Source of the DNA: Haberlea rhodopensis
Lineage: Eukaryota; Streptophyta; Magnoliopsida; Lamiales; Gesneriaceae
Assembly: GCA_907163345.1 (NCBI GenBank)
Contig: CAJQUN010000015.1
Location: forward strand, 11,192,886-11,256,885
Direction of reading: 5' to 3'
DNA: 64,000 bases
The translations under genes were made by a program, and so were the position numbers. The notes under the pieces were generated by a model, which saw nothing but the letters and a program-made list of their open reading frames with translations, had not been told where the DNA came from and did not search any database. How positions within the stretch are numbered: the stretch's first letter is position 1; the number at the start of each line of letters is the position of its first letter. Shown piece after piece: positions 49,376 to 61,217 of this stretch.

Positions 49376-52300
49376 TTATAAGATTTCGCCCTCGAAATCA
49401 GCATGCACTTACCCAATATGAAATAAAACATAAATCACATACCAGAAAACAGTTCTGGATAGTGATGCATCATGTGTCGCTCTGTCTCCCACGTGGCCTC
49501 CTCGACACCCTACGATCCCACTGTACTTTGACCATAGGAATAACTTTGTTCCGAAGCCTACGGTCTGCCCTATCCAAAATCCTGATAGGCCGCTCCACAT
49601 AGGAAACATCGGACTCAAACTGCACCTCTGAAGGCTGCAACACATGTGAAGGATCTGGCTCGTACTTCCTCAGCATAGACACATGGAACACATTATGTAT
49701 ACCAGACAGAGAGGGCGGTAAAGCTAAACGGTACGCCAGAGTACCCACACGCTGTAAGATCTCATACGGCCCCACATATCTCGGGGACAACTTCCCCCGC
49801 ATACCAAACCGTACTACACCTCTGAAAGGTGAGATCTTCAGAAAGACTCTGTCGCCTAACTGAAACACCAATGGCCTTCGCCGCTGATTGGCATACGCTG
49901 CCTGTCTGTCCTGAGCTACCTTCATCTTTCTCATGATAATCTTTACCTTTTCTTCCATAACCTGGACCAACTCTGGTCCTCCGACCGATTTACGGTCCAC
50001 ATCATCCCAACACAAAGGCGACCTGCAACGCCTGCCATATAGGGCTTCAAATGGAGCCATCTGTATGCTAGCCTGGTAACTGTTATTATATGAAAATTCC
50101 ACCAAGGCTACTGAGTCCTGCCAAGAAGTGTCGAACTCCAGCACACAAGCCCTCAACATATCTTCGAGCGTCTGTATCGTACGCTCGGTCTGTCCGTCCG
50201 TCTGGGGATGATAGGCTATGCTCAACCTCAACTCTGTACCTAGAGCTGACTGAAGACCCTCCCAAAAGTGAGATGTAAACCGCGGAACTCGATCAGACAC
50301 AATCGAAACAGGGATCCCATGCTGTCTCACCACATCTCTGACATATAACTGTGCCATCCTCAAGTACGTGAAGGTCATACAGTAGGGAATGAAATGAGCA
50401 CTCTTAGTCAATCTGTCGACGACCACCCATATAGCATCAAAACCCGAAACAGTCTTCGGTAAGTGGGTCACGAAATCCATAGACACGTGCTGCCACTTCC
50501 ACTCGGGTATCTCCAAACTCCTTAGCTCACCTCCAGGCCTCTGCCTCTCAGTCTTCACCTGCTGACAAATCAAACAGCGCTTGACGAATGAAGTAACATC
50601 CTGTTTCATTCGCCTCCACCAGAACTGGCTGCGTAGGTCCTTATACATATTCTTCCCACCCGGGTGGACACTCATCCTGCTGCAATGAGCTCGCTGTAAT
50701 ATACCCTGTCGCAACTCGGGTGTATCTGGAACCACCCATCTGTCGCCGAGTCTCAGAGAACCGTCCTCAGCCACTCTGAATCTCAATGGCTGACCTGAAT
50801 GAACCACTGACATCCATCTCTGAACCTCTGCGTCGGTCCCCTGAGCCTTCCTGATGTGATCATAAATAACAGGCTCGGCTAACAAGGTCAAAACCTGTAC
50901 CGGTGAAGCAGACACATCATAATCAAATCCCAAATGGCAGTAGGAGCCCAACATAGCTGATAGACACATGGCATCCTCTGCTGTGCTCCTCACCTTCCGA
51001 CTCAAAGCGTCGGCTGTCAAGTTTGCTTTCCCCGGGTGGTATTCGATTTCACAGTCGTAATCCTTCAGCAGATCCATCCATCTCCTCTGCCTCATGTTCA
51101 GCTCAGCCTGTGTAAACAAGAACTTCAGGCTCTTGTGATCAGTGAAGATGGTAAATGAGGTACCATATAAGTAGTGTCGCCATATCTTTAGGGCGAACAC
51201 TAAAGCTGCTAATTCCAGATCATGGACTGGATACCTCGTCTCGTGTGGCTTCAACTGTCTAGAAGCATAAGCCACTACATGCCTGTCCTGCATCAGTACG
51301 CATCCTAGACCCTGTAGCGATGCGTCAGTATAAAGAACAAATCCTTTGTTCTCCCTGGGAATCACTAGAACTGGTGCAGTAGTCAGTCTGTGCTTTAATT
51401 CCCAGAAACTCTGCTCGCAAGCCTCTGACCAACAAAATGGGACTCCCTTCTGAGTCAGCTGTGTAAGTGGCTTGGCGATCTTTGAGAAACCCTCAACGAA
51501 GCGTCGATAATAGCCGGCCAGACCAAGAAAACTTCAAATCTCACTGACTGAAGTAGGGGCAGACCAATCCATAACTGCCTCTATCTTCCTCGGGTCTACT
51601 GATATCCCCTCTCGTGATATGATATGGCTCAAGAATGCTACACTGCTCAGCCAAAACTCACACTTGCTGAGTTTGGCGTACAACTGATGATATCTGAGGA
51701 TCTGAAGCACTATCCTCAGATGATCGGCATGATCCTCCTCATTTCTTGAATAGACAAGGATGTCATCAATGAATACGATCACAAACTGATCGAGGTACTC
51801 CTGACATACTCTGTTCATCAAGCTCATAAAGACTGCAGGTGCATTTGTCACACCGAAAGGCATCACCAAGAACTCATAGTGTCCATACCGAGTTCTAAAA
51901 GCCGTCTTTTGGACATCGCCAGCTCTACCCGTACCTGGTGATAGCCTGACCTCAAGTCTATCTTTGAGTAAACCTTTGTACCCTGAAGCTGATCGAACAT
52001 GTCATCAATCCTCGGAAGTGGATACCTGTTTTTCACTGTGCCCTTGTTCAGTTGCCTGTAGTCAATGCACAGACGCATTGAACCATCCTTCTTTTTCACG
52101 AACAAGGCTGGTGCACCCCAAGGCGATACACTAGGACGAATGTATCCCTTGTCGAGGAGTTCCTGTAACTGTACCTTCAGCTCCCTCAGCTCTGCCGGTG
52201 CCATCCTATAAGGAGCACGGGAAATAGCAGAAGTCCCTGGCAGCAGCTCAATGGCAAACTCAACATCCCTGACAGGCGGAAATCCCGGAATCTCATCTGG

Positions 52301-53947
52301 GAACACATCAATGAAGTCCGCCACAACCGGAATGTCCTCGGCTCTCACTTCATTCGCTTCTGAAGCATCCACGGCATAAATAAGGTAGCCCGTGTGGCCG
52401 CGTTCCAATAACCGCGACATCTTAACCGCTGAGATCACTGGAATCTTTGGACGAGAGCCGTCCCCATAAAAAGTCCACTGGAACCCCTGATCAGACAGAA
52501 AACGCACTATCTTCTATTGGCAATCTACCACAGCTCGGTATCTGCTCAACACGTCAATGCCGATAATGCAGTCAAAATCTGCCATCTCTAACTGAATCAG
52601 ATCGGCCCTCAGATCGTTGCCCTCAAAATAAATGAGGCAATCAGATAACAATCGGTCAGCAATCACATGCTTCCCCGTGGGTGTCGAGACCATGAGAGGC
52701 GTGGGTAACAGAGACGAGCACAAGCGGTGTCTCTCCACAAAAGCAGCAGATACAAAAGAATGGGAAGCACCTATATCTATCAATATAAGTGCAGGGTACG
52801 TAAGTAAATGACACGTACCAGCAATGACCTCCTTCGGGGCTGCCTCAGCCTGCTCCCTAGTCACTGCATACACCTGACCCTGCGGCGGTCCTGTCGTCTG
52901 ACCTCCCTGTGGTCGAGGTGCGAACTGCTGTCTCTGTGGTGCCCTCCCAGCATCAAGCCTTGGCCTATTCGGCCCAGAGTCTGTCTGTCTCTGTGGTGCT
53001 CTCCGATCGGGGCAACCTCGAGCCAAGTGGCCCACCTTACCACAAACATAACAACCCTTACAGTCACGTGACAAGTGCCATCCTCCACAATGGTCACACC
53101 TGCTTCCTCCTGCCTTGCTCCCCTATGTGGGTCCCCGATTGATTTGCTTCTGGCCCTGAGACTTCTTCCCACCAAATCTGGGTGATGATGAGGCCCCACG
53201 AGCCTTGAACTGGTCCCCTCGTGGCCTCAGGCTATCAACAGCTGGTCCCTGAGGTGGTACAAAAGGGGGTACAACGTCCTTGTACGCACCCACTGCAATC
53301 TCTGCCAACTCCGCCCGTGTCAGGGCGTCATCAAATGAGCTGGGGTTGTTGGAGACAACCCGATCAAACAGCTCTGGCCTCAGTCCCTTCAGAAAGTTCC
53401 TCATCTTGGCAAGACTGCTGACAGCAATATGAGGTACATACCTCAGCAGTGAGGAATACTGCATAGCGTAGTCTGTTACTGACAGGCTGTTTGCTTTAAA
53501 CTATTGAACTCGTCTTCCTTCAATTGTCTGGCAGCTGCAGAAAAAGTACCGGTTAAGAAACCGGGTCCTGAATACAGTCCAATCCACCGTCATACCCTGA
53601 GCTCTCAGCTCCATAACTGTTGTCTTCCACCACATGGAAGACTTCTTCGCTAACTGGAACTCTGCCAACCTCAGCCAGGCAGTCCTTGCACAGGGTGCCG
53701 ATACGAATATCTGTTCCAGTCTCTCAAGCCATTCCTCGGCTGCTTCCCCAGTCTTTGTCCCTTCAAATAGTGGTGAATGATAGCTCAAGAACTGGGTCAT
53801 ACTTATCTCCCCTGGTAGCAGTATCTGTGCTATAGGCTCCAAGCCTACTGCAGGTGGCGGTAACGGATTCGTCTGAGCAATACTAGCGTTCATACTGCCC
53901 ATATCCCCTACCTCTTCATTGAGGTTCTCCGGGTTAACAGCCGCCAT
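49376..53947 (-). pseudogene. gag-pol of element IV
   Basis: Reading leftwards from ATG 53947 (MAAVNPENLNEE): capsid region, zinc knuckles (CDHCGGWHLSRDC and CYVCGKVGHLARGC), protease, RT with FIDDIL (about 51,770), RNase H (YTDAS), integrase HHCC and DDE core (VSDRVPRF), GPY module and chromodomain-like tail. Lesions: frameshift near 53,510, stop at 53123-53125, stop at 52514-52516, frameshift near 51,925, stop at 51534-51536, and a one-base loss near 49,508 in the chromodomain-like tail. The protease motif reads DIGAS instead of the family's DTGAS, and the second integrase Asp context reads DRVPRF instead of DRDPRF. Gag and protease are in one frame here. Confidence 0.9.
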
Positions 53948-54149
53948 GCTGCAATACAAGGGTTAACAACAATACCAAAAGCAGTTCATAATATAAGCCA
54001 TTAGATAACAAGAGTATCATATTCAAAAGCATGCCAGTATAACACTTATACAATAATATGCATCACATGCATAACATGCCCAATAATGAACACTTAGCCA
54101 ACTTGTCTCTAAAGGCTACCCTTCACTCTTCCCTGGTTATCTAACCACT

Positions 54150-54161
54150 GCTCTGATACCA
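54150..54161 (-). promoter_or_regulatory. Primer binding site (tRNA-iMet) of element IV
   Basis: Reverse strand TGGTATCAGAGC, 5 nt inside the 5' LTR. Confidence 0.92.
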
Positions 54162-54166
54162 CTAAA

Positions 54167-56547
54167 TGTGAGACCCCGTTATCTCAAACATACTAATAGG
54201 TGCGATTAAGAGAACTAAACATTCATGTGCATATATCAGAGTAATAAGTCGTGTTGATTAACCTGAGCTTAAGAGATTACAGTACCAAAAGTTTCAAAAA
54301 GGAATTTCACATATTCCTACAAAAGGTACTACACTATAGTCTTACTCTACTTCGTGTAGAAGCTATACAAAAATTTCTCTAACATGCTAATCCTGTAGCA
54401 CTCCTTATAGCTCAGCATTTCAACCCCGACCCTGGTTCTCATCATCAAAAGCACCTACAAAGACAACCCCCAACACATGAGCATAACATAATTCATATTC
54501 AACATAATATGAATGTAAGACGTAAATGCATAATCATAAATACAAAGTACTTCCTGTATTTCCAAGCATTTACAACGCCCATTGGTTGTCCCTGTACCAT
54601 AACTCATAATAAACACATTATATGAAATTATGGATCCTTTAATAATGTCATGACATATCACCTCTTTCTTTACATTGCTTTTGAGTCATATATCAACAGT
54701 TATTTTAATGCTTCTTGCTTCAACATCTCATAATGAGCGGTACATTCTTCCCCGCTTCATTACTACATAATCTCATAATGAGCGGTACAATCTTCCCCGC
54801 TTCATTACTACATAATCTCATAATGAGCGGTACAATCTTCCCCGCTTCATTACTACATAATCTCATAATGAGCGGTACAATCTTCCCCGCTTCATTACTA
54901 CATAACAAGCATAAGCATTAAACATACACTGTGATCTCTCTTGACTCGTGGAATACACCTCTTTATTCCACATCACAATATGCAACAACAATGCATAATA
55001 TGCAACAACAATGCATAATAACATGTATCATACTCTTAATGCATCACATTGCATTCATCATGTGTCAAATAGACAAACATAAAGTACATGTTACCGTTGG
55101 GATGCCCGTACGTTGCTTACGTACCTTTCCAAAATGTAGTGTGTTGTGGGACTTTATCCCCTGCGCTGCGTAGCTGTCTGTGAAGGCTCTACACCAGTGT
55201 ACAACACAATATTAGATGTCTCATTACAATCCAATATCAAAAATTAAACAAAATATAACAATTTATATTTTTTATCATTCTGGGTCTCTCGATCGATCGG
55301 CCCCTCTTCTCGATCGATCGAGAAGACGCCTTCTATCAAAGTCAAGATTCTGCCTCGCTCGATCGATCGAGATGAAATGTCGATCGATCGAGATGCTCTG
55401 TTCGAGAAATACCATCCCAGAATTCTCGAACACCTATTTTTACACCCTTCGATCTAACATATAAGATACACCACATGTTTGAATAATTATGCTAGCAGTT
55501 ACAATACACTACCCTTAGTGTATTCTTATCAAATTTACACCGCAAATATAAATCCACATGCATAAACGTCGTCTCAACCAACTTTTCTGAAAAACAGGGC
55601 ATTGTCTTCCTGCCAGATTTTCGAGTACCCACTTTCAAGCAATTAAATCTACCACATAAGTCATGAGGTTTGCTCGAATAAAAACGTCCTGGGATTTACA
55701 AAATTACCATGCATGTACTCAAATCGAAGGTTCACCAAATACCCATCTAACATGCATGCTATCACCTTCTCAATATCACTCCCATTCCACATTTTTCCAG
55801 AAAAACAGGGCAATTATCTACCCAGATTTTCGAACACCCTTTTTCACATGCTTAAATCCTTAACATAAAACATGTAACATGCTCAAGGAAAAATAATGAG
55901 AGCTTCATAATAACACCATGTAAGCATTTAAATCGAAGGTTTCAAGAAACCTAAGCTAACATGCCATTTTTACACTACTCAAAAGCAAGAACTTAAACAA
56001 GTTTAAATCGAAAATAGGGCATGGTTTCTCACCCTACTTTGCTCCGATTTTTGAAAGGCTTCCAAGGAATAAAAAAGGCAAGGCTCCTCAAGATTATGCT
56101 TAGCAGATGCTGGAGTTTATTTGGGAGAGAAGGATCAAGATTTGGAAATGAAGGAGAAGGCTGAATGATTGTGCCAAGTGGGGTGACTAATCAGCCTTGT
56201 ACAATTGATTGGTATGGGTTGGGGGGGGGGGGGGTGGTTGGGTGTTGGGTGGTATGATGTGTTATGTTTTGGTCCCGGTATTTAGCACGATGTATTAAAA
56301 TATCCTCACATGATATTTATAGTATTTTCTCATTAAAATACTTCAATTCCCATTTAACATGCTTTACCAAAACAAATAACACACACCCCAAATAAACATG
56401 CCACAACCCCAAAATCCCAACATATAGCACATGCATCCTGAAATTTATTTCCTCAATAATATTAATTCAATCCCATGAATTAACACCCAAATAAACATAA
56501 TTTAAAATTAATGATTAAAATCACATAATCATTTCGGGGATATCACA
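54167..56547 (-). repeat. 5' LTR of element IV (2,381 bp)
   Basis: Pairs with 46985-49363, with few differences by eye. Contains the 45-bp array at 54727-54905 and the palindrome cluster at 55290-55390. Confidence 0.93.
55290..55390. repeat. Paired CGATCGATCG cluster, 4 copies (5' LTR IV)
   Basis: Pairs at 55290/55311 and 55360/55381, both 21 bp apart; all four match the consensus. Confidence 0.94.
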
Positions 56548-57117
56548 ATACTCCCCTACTTATAAGATTTCGCCCTCGAAATCAGCATGCACTTACCCAA
56601 TATGAAATAAAACATAAATCACATACCAGAAACAGTTCTGGATAGTGCTGCATCATGTGTCGCTCTGTCTCCCACGTGGCCTCCTCGACACCCCTACGAT
56701 CCCACTGTACTTTGACCATAGGAATAACTTTGTTCCGAAGCCTGCGGTCTGCCCTATCCAAAATCCTGATAAGCCGCTCCACATAGGAAACATCGGACTC
56801 AAACTGCACCTCTGAAGGCTGCAACACATGCGAAGGATCTGGCTCGTACTTCCTCAGCATAGACACATGGAACAAATTATGTATACTAGACAGAGAGGGC
56901 GGTAAAGCTAAACGGTACGCCAGAGTACCCACACGCTGTAAGATCTCATACGGCCCCACATATCTCGGGGACAACTTTCCCCGCATACCAAACCGTACTA
57001 CACCTCTGAAAGGTGAGATCTTCAGAAAGACTCTGTCGCCTAACTGAAACTCCAACGGCCTTCGCCGCTGATTGGCATACGCTGCCTGTCTGTCCTGAGC
57101 TGCCTTCATCTGTTGAT
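56548..57117 (-). pseudogene. pol 3' remnant (integrase C-terminus and chromodomain-like tail) of a tandem element IV unit
   Basis: The minus-strand frame 57109-56582 encodes the GPY module (YVGPYEIL) and a chromodomain-like tail (VKVQWDRRGVEEATWE) without the frameshift present at 49,508. It is followed by the purine tract adjoining the LTR at 56,547. On the right it breaks off near 57,112 in the middle of pol and joins a family III LTR. Confidence 0.85.
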
Positions 57118-57662
57118 AGATGCTGATAGGCTCGAACCTTGTTGGATAATGTTTCCAGAAGCATAGTATGAGATCGAGCTGATGGTATATGTTATTTATG
57201 CATCAGGATTGGTATTTGTATTCGTTGCTCTTCTGTGAGCACTTGTGTCTGTATATGGACTGTATAAGGGTGTTGAAACCCACTTTTGATGTCTTATTAG
57301 TGTGGTGTTTTCCCTGGCTGGAAATTTACTTAGTGTTAGTATTATGTTTTAGTATTGTGTTTGTTCCTAGTTGGGAGTTATTACTAGTGATGTGTTTCTA
57401 TTCCCGGATAGATCAGATTATGGGGAGACTCTGCCCAAATTTTTATAAAAACCCGCAATATAAAACTGGTGTAATGGGGATGGAAATGCGCGAAATCTTT
57501 GAGTCTAATTGTTGGTAGAGATGATCATATAATGTTGAACATTATTTATGTCATGGGATTATGGGAAACATGTAATGATTCTTTTTAAAGAATGAAAAGA
57601 AAATTAAAAATTAATGCATATACGACGTCATAAATGAACTAATGACGAGTTTAGGTGCTGGG
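57118..57662 (+). mobile_element. Family III LTR C, 3' fragment
   Basis: Matches 44,268-44,824 with a small internal gap at the start. It ends GTTTAGGTGCTGGG, 8-9 nt short of the LTR end, because the Athila LTR begins at 57,663. It is probably the third LTR of the tandem family III array. Confidence 0.8.
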
Positions 57663-59113
57663 TGTTGCGAAAAATCCCTTACCGCAAGCGCACGGTAGTC
57701 AAGTTTTAATATAGAAAGATGTCGAACCCACAGAGATTGATTAAATAGTTAAATCTAAGTACTGAATTAAAATAATCTTTGCTTTATTTAGAGAATCGAA
57801 TAGTTGAGTGTTATGCGAAGAATAAAAGTTAATTAACTAACGATGATCAAATACTGAGTTGAAAAGAAATCAGTTGGAGACGAATCTAGGAGTACGATTT
57901 CACTTGTTCATCCACTACACTTATCATTCCTCGATTTCCATTTTATGGATTTCCTAGTTTACTAGCCGAGAATTCTTATTTGTTTCTACTCCCCCTCCCG
58001 GGTGTTAAGCAGAAGTAATTATCTAACATTAATCTTGATATCCCTATCTAAGATTAATTATCAAACAATTGTAAAAGCGCAGTAATTCCTATGACGACTT
58101 CTATGGAGTTATAGGCCTTCCGAACAATATAACTACCACGATACGAATTCCTTTTTTCCTAATCATAACCCCCTCTCCCGAGTGATAGATCACAAATATG
58201 GAATCATTCAATCCATGGCCAGTAGATTAAAAGCATTAAGAACAGGAAAACATAAATAAACCATACGGAAATCCAAATAAACTTCAATCAATTCATAATA
58301 AGCGTAGTTTCAAAACAAGCTACATCGTCTCCTAGAAAATAAAATTAGCTCATGCTAGAAGTATTTAAACACATAGACATGTTTAAATAACCCATAAAAA
58401 TTGATAAAAGTTTAGAGATACAAAACGAATTGGACGCTATTCTTCGATCTCCGATGAACGCCGCCGTCTCGTGCTGAATTCTCTACTTTTTGCTCCGAGT
58501 CGTCGTCGTTATTCTTCTCCGTTCTTCAACCCTAGCCTCTTTCACTCCCAAAATATGTCTAAGTCTGAATATCCTTCGAAAATCCTCCTCTAAACCCTTT
58601 AAAAGTCCCGTGCAATCAACTAAGGAAAGTCTCCAAAATTGCCAAAATTCATCAGGCGTAATTACGCCTCCGAAGTGGCGTAGTTACGCCTGTCGACGTG
58701 TCCAAAGTCTGGCTTCCCGCGTGACTGGCGTAATTACGCCTCAAAAGTGGCGTAATTACGCCACTTAAAATTTCAAAATCACAATTGCCGTGAGCTAGGC
58801 GTAGTTACGCCTCACATCAGGCGTAGTTACGCCTCAAGAAATTCTTTTAAAAGCTCAAATGCCGTAGCTTAGGCGTAGTTACGCCTCAGGACAGGCGTAA
58901 TTACGCCTGTTGCTTTGATTCAAAGTGTTGATTTTTTTTCTTCAATTCATCCGTTCCTTCCGTCATTTGCACCCTTTTAGTCCACAAAACATGTAATTAC
59001 CTGGATTCCTGCAAAACAACACATAACAAAACCAAAAGCGTAATTCTGATCGAAAACTAACACTAAACCATGCAAAACAAGAAGAAATATAAGTGTATAA
59101 AATACACTTATCA
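57663..59113 (-). repeat. 3' LTR of the Athila-type element (1,451 bp)
   Basis: TG...CA ends, preceded (in element sense) by a purine tract. Carries the GGCGTA(A/G)TTACGCC array at 58655-58907. Confidence 0.85.
58655..58907. repeat. Paired GGCGTA(A/G)TTACGCC palindrome array, 8 copies (Athila LTR)
   Basis: Copies start at 58655, 58677, 58727, 58749, 58798, 58820, 58872 and 58894. Every pair is offset by exactly 22 bp and pairs repeat every 71-74 bp. Between pairs lies an A/T-rich segment with GCCGTAGCT-like sequence. Confidence 0.96.
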
Positions 59114-59128
59114 AACCCCCTAAACTTA
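59114..59128 (-). promoter_or_regulatory. Polypurine tract of the Athila-type element
   Basis: Minus-strand AAGTTTAGGGGGTT directly before the LTR start TGATAAG. Confidence 0.75.
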
Positions 59129-61217
59129 AACTTTTGCTAGTCCCGAGCAAAACAACACAAAAACAAAACAAAAACAAATCAAAACTAAACTGACACAAAA
59201 AGACACACAAAACAAAGTTGTAAAACATTCCAATTGTGTAGGCCTCAGAAGTATTCAGACATGCATATCATTTTCTCAAGAATTCTCACGTGTGTGTGTG
59301 CTACCATTTCCATGTAATCAGTGAAGCAATCTTAACTCACACAAATCAATAGGACTTTGCAAGGTATAGGTTCAAATTGCATTGTTAAAAAACAGAGTGT
59401 ATTTTGATGAATGCTAACAATGCATCAAGACTAGGTAATGAGATGCTCATATATGAATGTCAAAACCATGTTTATTACAAGTGTTTCTCGAGTGTCATAG
59501 GTTCACTATTCATAACCTTCTCCACTAGTATATTAGACAAATGTGGCTTGGTCAATAGGTCTTAATAAGCTTGTAACGTTAGGCTTTGGCTCATGGCTTC
59601 AATAAAAGGAAAGGTATTCAAAGCAAGAGAGTAAGTTGAAATTATAATCAATTTGCGCATTCTCATCCCGCTTTCGACTCCTTCTATTGATGATTCATCA
59701 ATTTTCTTTTCATTTCAATTCATCCTCTTTTCTCATCCTCCTTATCATTATTCACCTCATTTTTTTTCTCTTTTTTTTTTTTTTTTTTCGTTACTCCACT
59801 TCTCATTTTCAATTAAGATCGTAGGAGTTATTTGAACTTTTAAAGCGCAATAGAAGCTTACTCCCTTGAGGGTAGGCAATAGTGTATAGGCTTTAGCAAG
59901 GTGGTCAATGTGGGATTTTTGAAATGATGCCGAATGGGGGTTATTATGTGCCTAAGCACATGCCATTCGATTTTCAATAAGCTCAAAAGGGTAACTAAAG
60001 ATAAAATGATGTCATTTGTTGGCTTCAAAGGCTCAAACGATCAAAAAATTTGCCTAAATCATTCCTAAGCCACATATGTCTGTATTTAGCCTCAAAGATT
60101 ACTATAGTAAGTTCTATACTACTCTCAATTCACAAATAACTTACATGATTTGACCAATGTGCTCAGTTGCATCTGAAAACCATGGTAATATCAGAGAAAA
60201 TTTGAATGAGATTCTAAAAGATATTGCAGACAATTCAATCCTCATTCTTTTACATTTAAGCTCAAAGGGGCTACTATGGCAATTTTCTATGAAAGAATCA
60301 AGGCCCAAATTATCAAGAATTGCCTATATCATTTTTGTGTTCGTTCAAATCATCATTGATTAATCAAATGGTCATGGGTTCTAGTGCAAGAATATGTGAG
60401 AACTCAAGAGCAACATGAAAACATGAAAATTTTAAAATTTTCCACAAATCAACTCAATTTTTCATCATTGGCCTCAACTGACTCGTAACACAACTTATGA
60501 CACTCAAAACTCAACAGACTCTAAATCGAGACAAACCAATAAAAATAAGGAAAACAAACACACAAAAGCAACAGAAATCCACGTAGTTTGACTAGTTCAA
60601 AGTACCCCCCCTAAACTTAGAAATGTGCATTGTCCTCAATGCATACACATGAAGGAATAAATAGAACGATGCACATACCTAATCGATGACCGTCAGTGGT
60701 CATCGTCATCCATATCGTCGGGGGCGGTTGTGGGAAAAGTGCTGGCTGGAAAATCGACGGCAATCCTTAGATGAAGAACTTTCGATTTGGTTGGCTAAGC
60801 TAGACCACTTTGTTGCAACCCCCCTAAACTTGCTTCCTTGCACCAGTCGACTCCAAAAACCTGCAATTAATCGATAAAATATAGACTTTAGAGGTGGGAT
60901 ATCATAATTAAGAGAGATTGAGGAGAAAAAATCAAAATTGAAAATTTGAGGGGAAGAGGACGCGAAGCGTAATTACGCCGCTGGAGAGGCGTAATTACGC
61001 CTCGCCTACGGCTTTTTAAAATTTTCTGAAAATTGACAGGCGTAATTACGCCACAAAGAGGCGTAGTTACGCCTGTCCTACGGCATCTCAAATTATTATT
61101 ATTTTTTTTATTTTTTATTTTTTGAATAAAATAAAACTAAAATAAGGATACAAGATTCGGGTTGCCTCTCGAAAAGCGCTTAGTTTATAGTCCTCGGCCT
61201 GACTGTCTTCCATCCAT
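59129..61217 (-). other. Untranslated region between Athila pol and 3' LTR
   Basis: 2.1 kb without a supported env-like or other frame. Contains a T-rich run (59,760-59,790), two extra PPT-like TTTAGGGGGG motifs (minus strand, 60,603-60,620 and 60,818-60,832) and a second palindrome array (60966-61073). Confidence 0.7.
60966..61073. repeat. Inverted second copy of the Athila palindrome array, 4 palindromes
   Basis: Palindromes start at 60966 (first base changed), 60988, 61039 and 61060; offsets are 22 and 21 bp and pairs are 73 bp apart. The segment between pairs (CCTACGGCTTTTTAAAATTTT) is the reverse complement of the type found in the LTR array. Confidence 0.93.

Larger units (their letters stand above)
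46985..56547 (-). mobile_element. Element IV: Tekay/Del-type Ty3/gypsy chromovirus, coding-defective
   Basis: In minus-strand sense: 5' LTR 56547-54167, primer site, gag, pol, purine tract, 3' LTR 49363-46985. LTR ends in that sense are TGTGATATCC ... GGGGTCTCACA. It is inserted in family III internal region B. The right flank is not host sequence but the purine tract and pol end of another copy (56,548-57,112), so no target duplication can be read. Confidence 0.9.

Noticed and set aside
54715..54921. Repeat protein with HNLIMSGTIFPASL units
   Set aside because: It is simply the 45-bp LTR array, whose length is a multiple of three, so it stays open in several frames on both strands.
59129..61217. 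env-like gene downstream of Athila pol
   Set aside because: Some Athila elements carry one, but no frame over about 85 codons with membrane segments and correct strand is convincing here.
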